This document shows, piece by piece, positions 62,009-64,000 of a stretch of 64,000 nt of DNA. Below the pieces are notes generated by a model that was given only the letters and a program-made list of their open reading frames with translations, was not told the DNA's origin and did not search any database. Both the position numbers and the translations under genes were made by a program. The first letter of the stretch is position 1, and each line of letters begins with the position of its first letter. Origin of the DNA: Tetradesmus obliquus (Eukaryota > Chlorophyta > Chlorophyceae > Sphaeropleales > Scenedesmaceae); assembly GCA_030272155.1 (NCBI GenBank), contig CP126194.1, forward strand, positions 1,417,501 through 1,481,500, in the 5' to 3' direction.

Positions 62009-64000
62009 AGCTCTGCCCTGCGGCCCATGGCGGGGTGACATGGCCCCAGTGCAGTACAACAGGTATCACGCGGCTAGATGTATTTCGTGTGTATGTCACT
62101 CTACTGTTGTATAGTGCCATGGCCATACTGGAAGCGCTCCGTTGTAGCACTTGTGATAGTGCAGCGTACAGTTGACGTGGCGCACTGCATCTCCCAGTGG
62201 CCATCTGCTACTGCATGCGTTGACATGATCGTACGTCAACTGAGGGTGTAACAGTACAGTTGTGTGTGCACTCCTCACCGTGACCTAGGCTAGCTGTCTA
62301 GGTTGCTCAAGTTGGGCAGCAGTCACCTTTATAGTTGGCATGCTGGCCAGGAGGGGCACGCCTTCAGAGCATGATGAACAATAGAAAGGCCCTTGCAAGG
62401 GCTCAATAGAGTCAACTATGCAATGGGTAACATGATGAAGGATGAGGTTGATGAAAGATTCAGTTATGCAATGAGCTGCAGTGCAGCGGCCTGGCCTGCG
62501 CAGCGCCTCAGCTGACTGCAGCCAAGCGCTTGGCCTACTGGCTAATATGCACTGTCATAGGAGCTGAACCCACAGCCGGCCAGGCCACACTGCATTGAGC
62601 AGTGTTGGCATGATGGGTCACTGGCTGAGGCACACTGACACCCTGAGGCATATTTCTTCGGCACTGACAGCATTGCTGCACTAGCGCAGTGATGGCGAGC
62701 CAGCTGACTATTGTCAGGCATGTACAGCTAAGGCACTGCAGAAAGGCGGCCGCTTTCTGTTGCTGCTGTGTCCTGAGAGGTACTGCATTCTGATGCAAGC
62801 ATGCAACTGTCCTTGAACGACACACCTGCACCTAGGATTGTGTATGTAGATGGCAGCAGCATAGCTCAAGCCGGACAGTTCAACTATAACGTGCAAGAAC
62901 TATCTGACAAAGACATGAAGCTGACCTTGTTATGCGCCGCTGCTGTGCGCACAACACCATGCAGTGCGTAACATCGCACATTAGCAGCAGTGTGACTGCA
63001 TTTCAATCAATTTTGCGCGGAACTATTTAGTACCGGGATAGAGGCCAGCAGCAACGTGGTGCGGCACTGCAAAGCACACACATACCATCCAGCACACATA
63101 TACCATCCAGCGCAAACGTGGCAGGCCTACTCAGGCTCAGGCCAACAACGATGATGCCGCATGACGATTGCAGGCGCACTCGCTTGGCGTTGTTGCTGTC
63201 GGTATGAGTTGCGCCATTGCCATTCTCCATTTCTCAGTAAAACGCAGACATGTGTGGAATAAACCTGGTTCTGCAGTCGTGGCTAGTGCTGGTCAGCATC
63301 AGCAGGTGGTCACTTGGTGTTTGGTACAACACTTGTACCCCACTGGGGGCTTCTGTTGCACATGCATTGCGCCTCTATAAGCATCAAGCCCACAGGCGCA
63401 TGGAGTGGGTTACAGACAGCGCAGCCATGCTGCCGCCAACAATTGAAATCAGCATCAAGACAGGGCACATGCGTATACTGTCGAATGTCAGACATAGTGC
63501 TTCGAGTGCGCCAGCAACGTCCATTGCTGACCTCACTGAGATCCAAATGAGCCACCTGCACACACCTGCTTTGAAAGCTCTTCATTGGTTGCGCACGACA
63601 ACATCTTGTATAAAAATGAGTGTAAACACCCACCGAGGCCCGAGGGCAACAGTGGATGCATGACTGCGCTTTCAAGTTACCAGCGCTATTCTTTGATTTG
63701 CCATGTAGGTTGTACACCGCGATGCTGTGTGACGAGGGCGGCCATCACACCCCGGCCCCGCTAACGCGCTCTGTGTACTACACAGATTGCTGGTGTGTAC
63801 AGGTTGCCGTTGCACGTACACGTGTGCGGCAACCCGCACACACCAGCAATGATGGTGCAACCTTTGGTGTCCGTGTGCAGCACACGAGCGACGACAAGGC
63901 GAGGATGAGGGCGCCAGAGGCTGAGTAGCACCGGCCTGCAGCAGAGGCTGTATGTTGAGGTGTGCTGGCACCTCCACTCATTGTGTAAGGGCAGCACGTG
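62009..64000. other. terminal 2 kb without a supported gene
   Basis: Short frames on both strands lack domain content. A perfect 14-bp palindrome, GCCCTTGCAAGGGC, lies near 62390. A plus-strand piece near 63709 (RLYTAMLCDEGGHHTPAP after a TGTAG acceptor) might be an exon of a gene continuing past the window, but the support is too thin to call. Confidence 0.5.

Overview
The window looks like nuclear DNA of a green alga (Chlorophyta, probably Chlorophyceae; I cannot name the genus). The evidence is a nucleus-encoded plastocyanin with a bipartite lumen-targeting presequence that closely resembles the Chlamydomonas protein, dense short exons with GT-AG introns, very abundant CAG/CTG tracts that become polyGln, polyAla or polySer in proteins, and a KDZ-type transposon with cysteine-cluster and catalytic motifs. 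All exon models were built by hand from splice sites, reading frame and family similarity; no search was run.

Layout. 1-739 is a (CA)n microsatellite. 740-9978 is CA-rich and poor in recognisable genes, with two plausible minus-strand coding pieces (2846-3427 and 9442-9978) that may belong to one long-intron gene. 11745-14156 (-) is tafazzin. 15637-20203 (+) is an Rxt3/HDC1-type histone deacetylase complex subunit. 21635-22817 (-) is plastocyanin. 23578-28468 (-) is a PYROXD1-type flavin oxidoreductase. 29468-32985 (+) is the bulk of a very Gln/Ala-rich, probably nuclear protein. 33616-36020 (+) is a UPF0301/YqgE (DUF179) protein. 38509-41264 (+) is a MYST histone acetyltransferase of the Esa1/Tip60/HAM class. 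43758-52257 (+) is the co-chaperone STI1/HOP. 53574-55461 (+) is a secretory cyclophilin-like protein. 56555-56927 is a probable tRNA-derived SINE. 57601-62008 (+) is a decayed KDZ transposase. The last 2 kb holds nothing recognisable.

The genes form no pathway cluster. Two are chromatin modifiers with opposing activities (deacetylase-complex subunit, acetyltransferase); the others serve photosynthetic electron transport, cardiolipin remodelling, redox metabolism and chaperone cycling.

The most striking signal is structural. Six of the eight recognised host genes carry tandem, partly decayed copies of exon edges, usually with the adjoining splice site and intron. STI1 is extreme: six copies of the DP1-encoding exon end, a two-copy exon 9, five acceptor-bearing copies of the exon 13 start, and four copies of the last-exon start. 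In STI1 the copies differ mostly at synonymous positions. The spacings of the four last-exon acceptors (156, 126 and 129 bases) are all multiples of three with no stop between them. These copies therefore look translated, or recently translated, and could yield a family of in-frame HOP isoforms.
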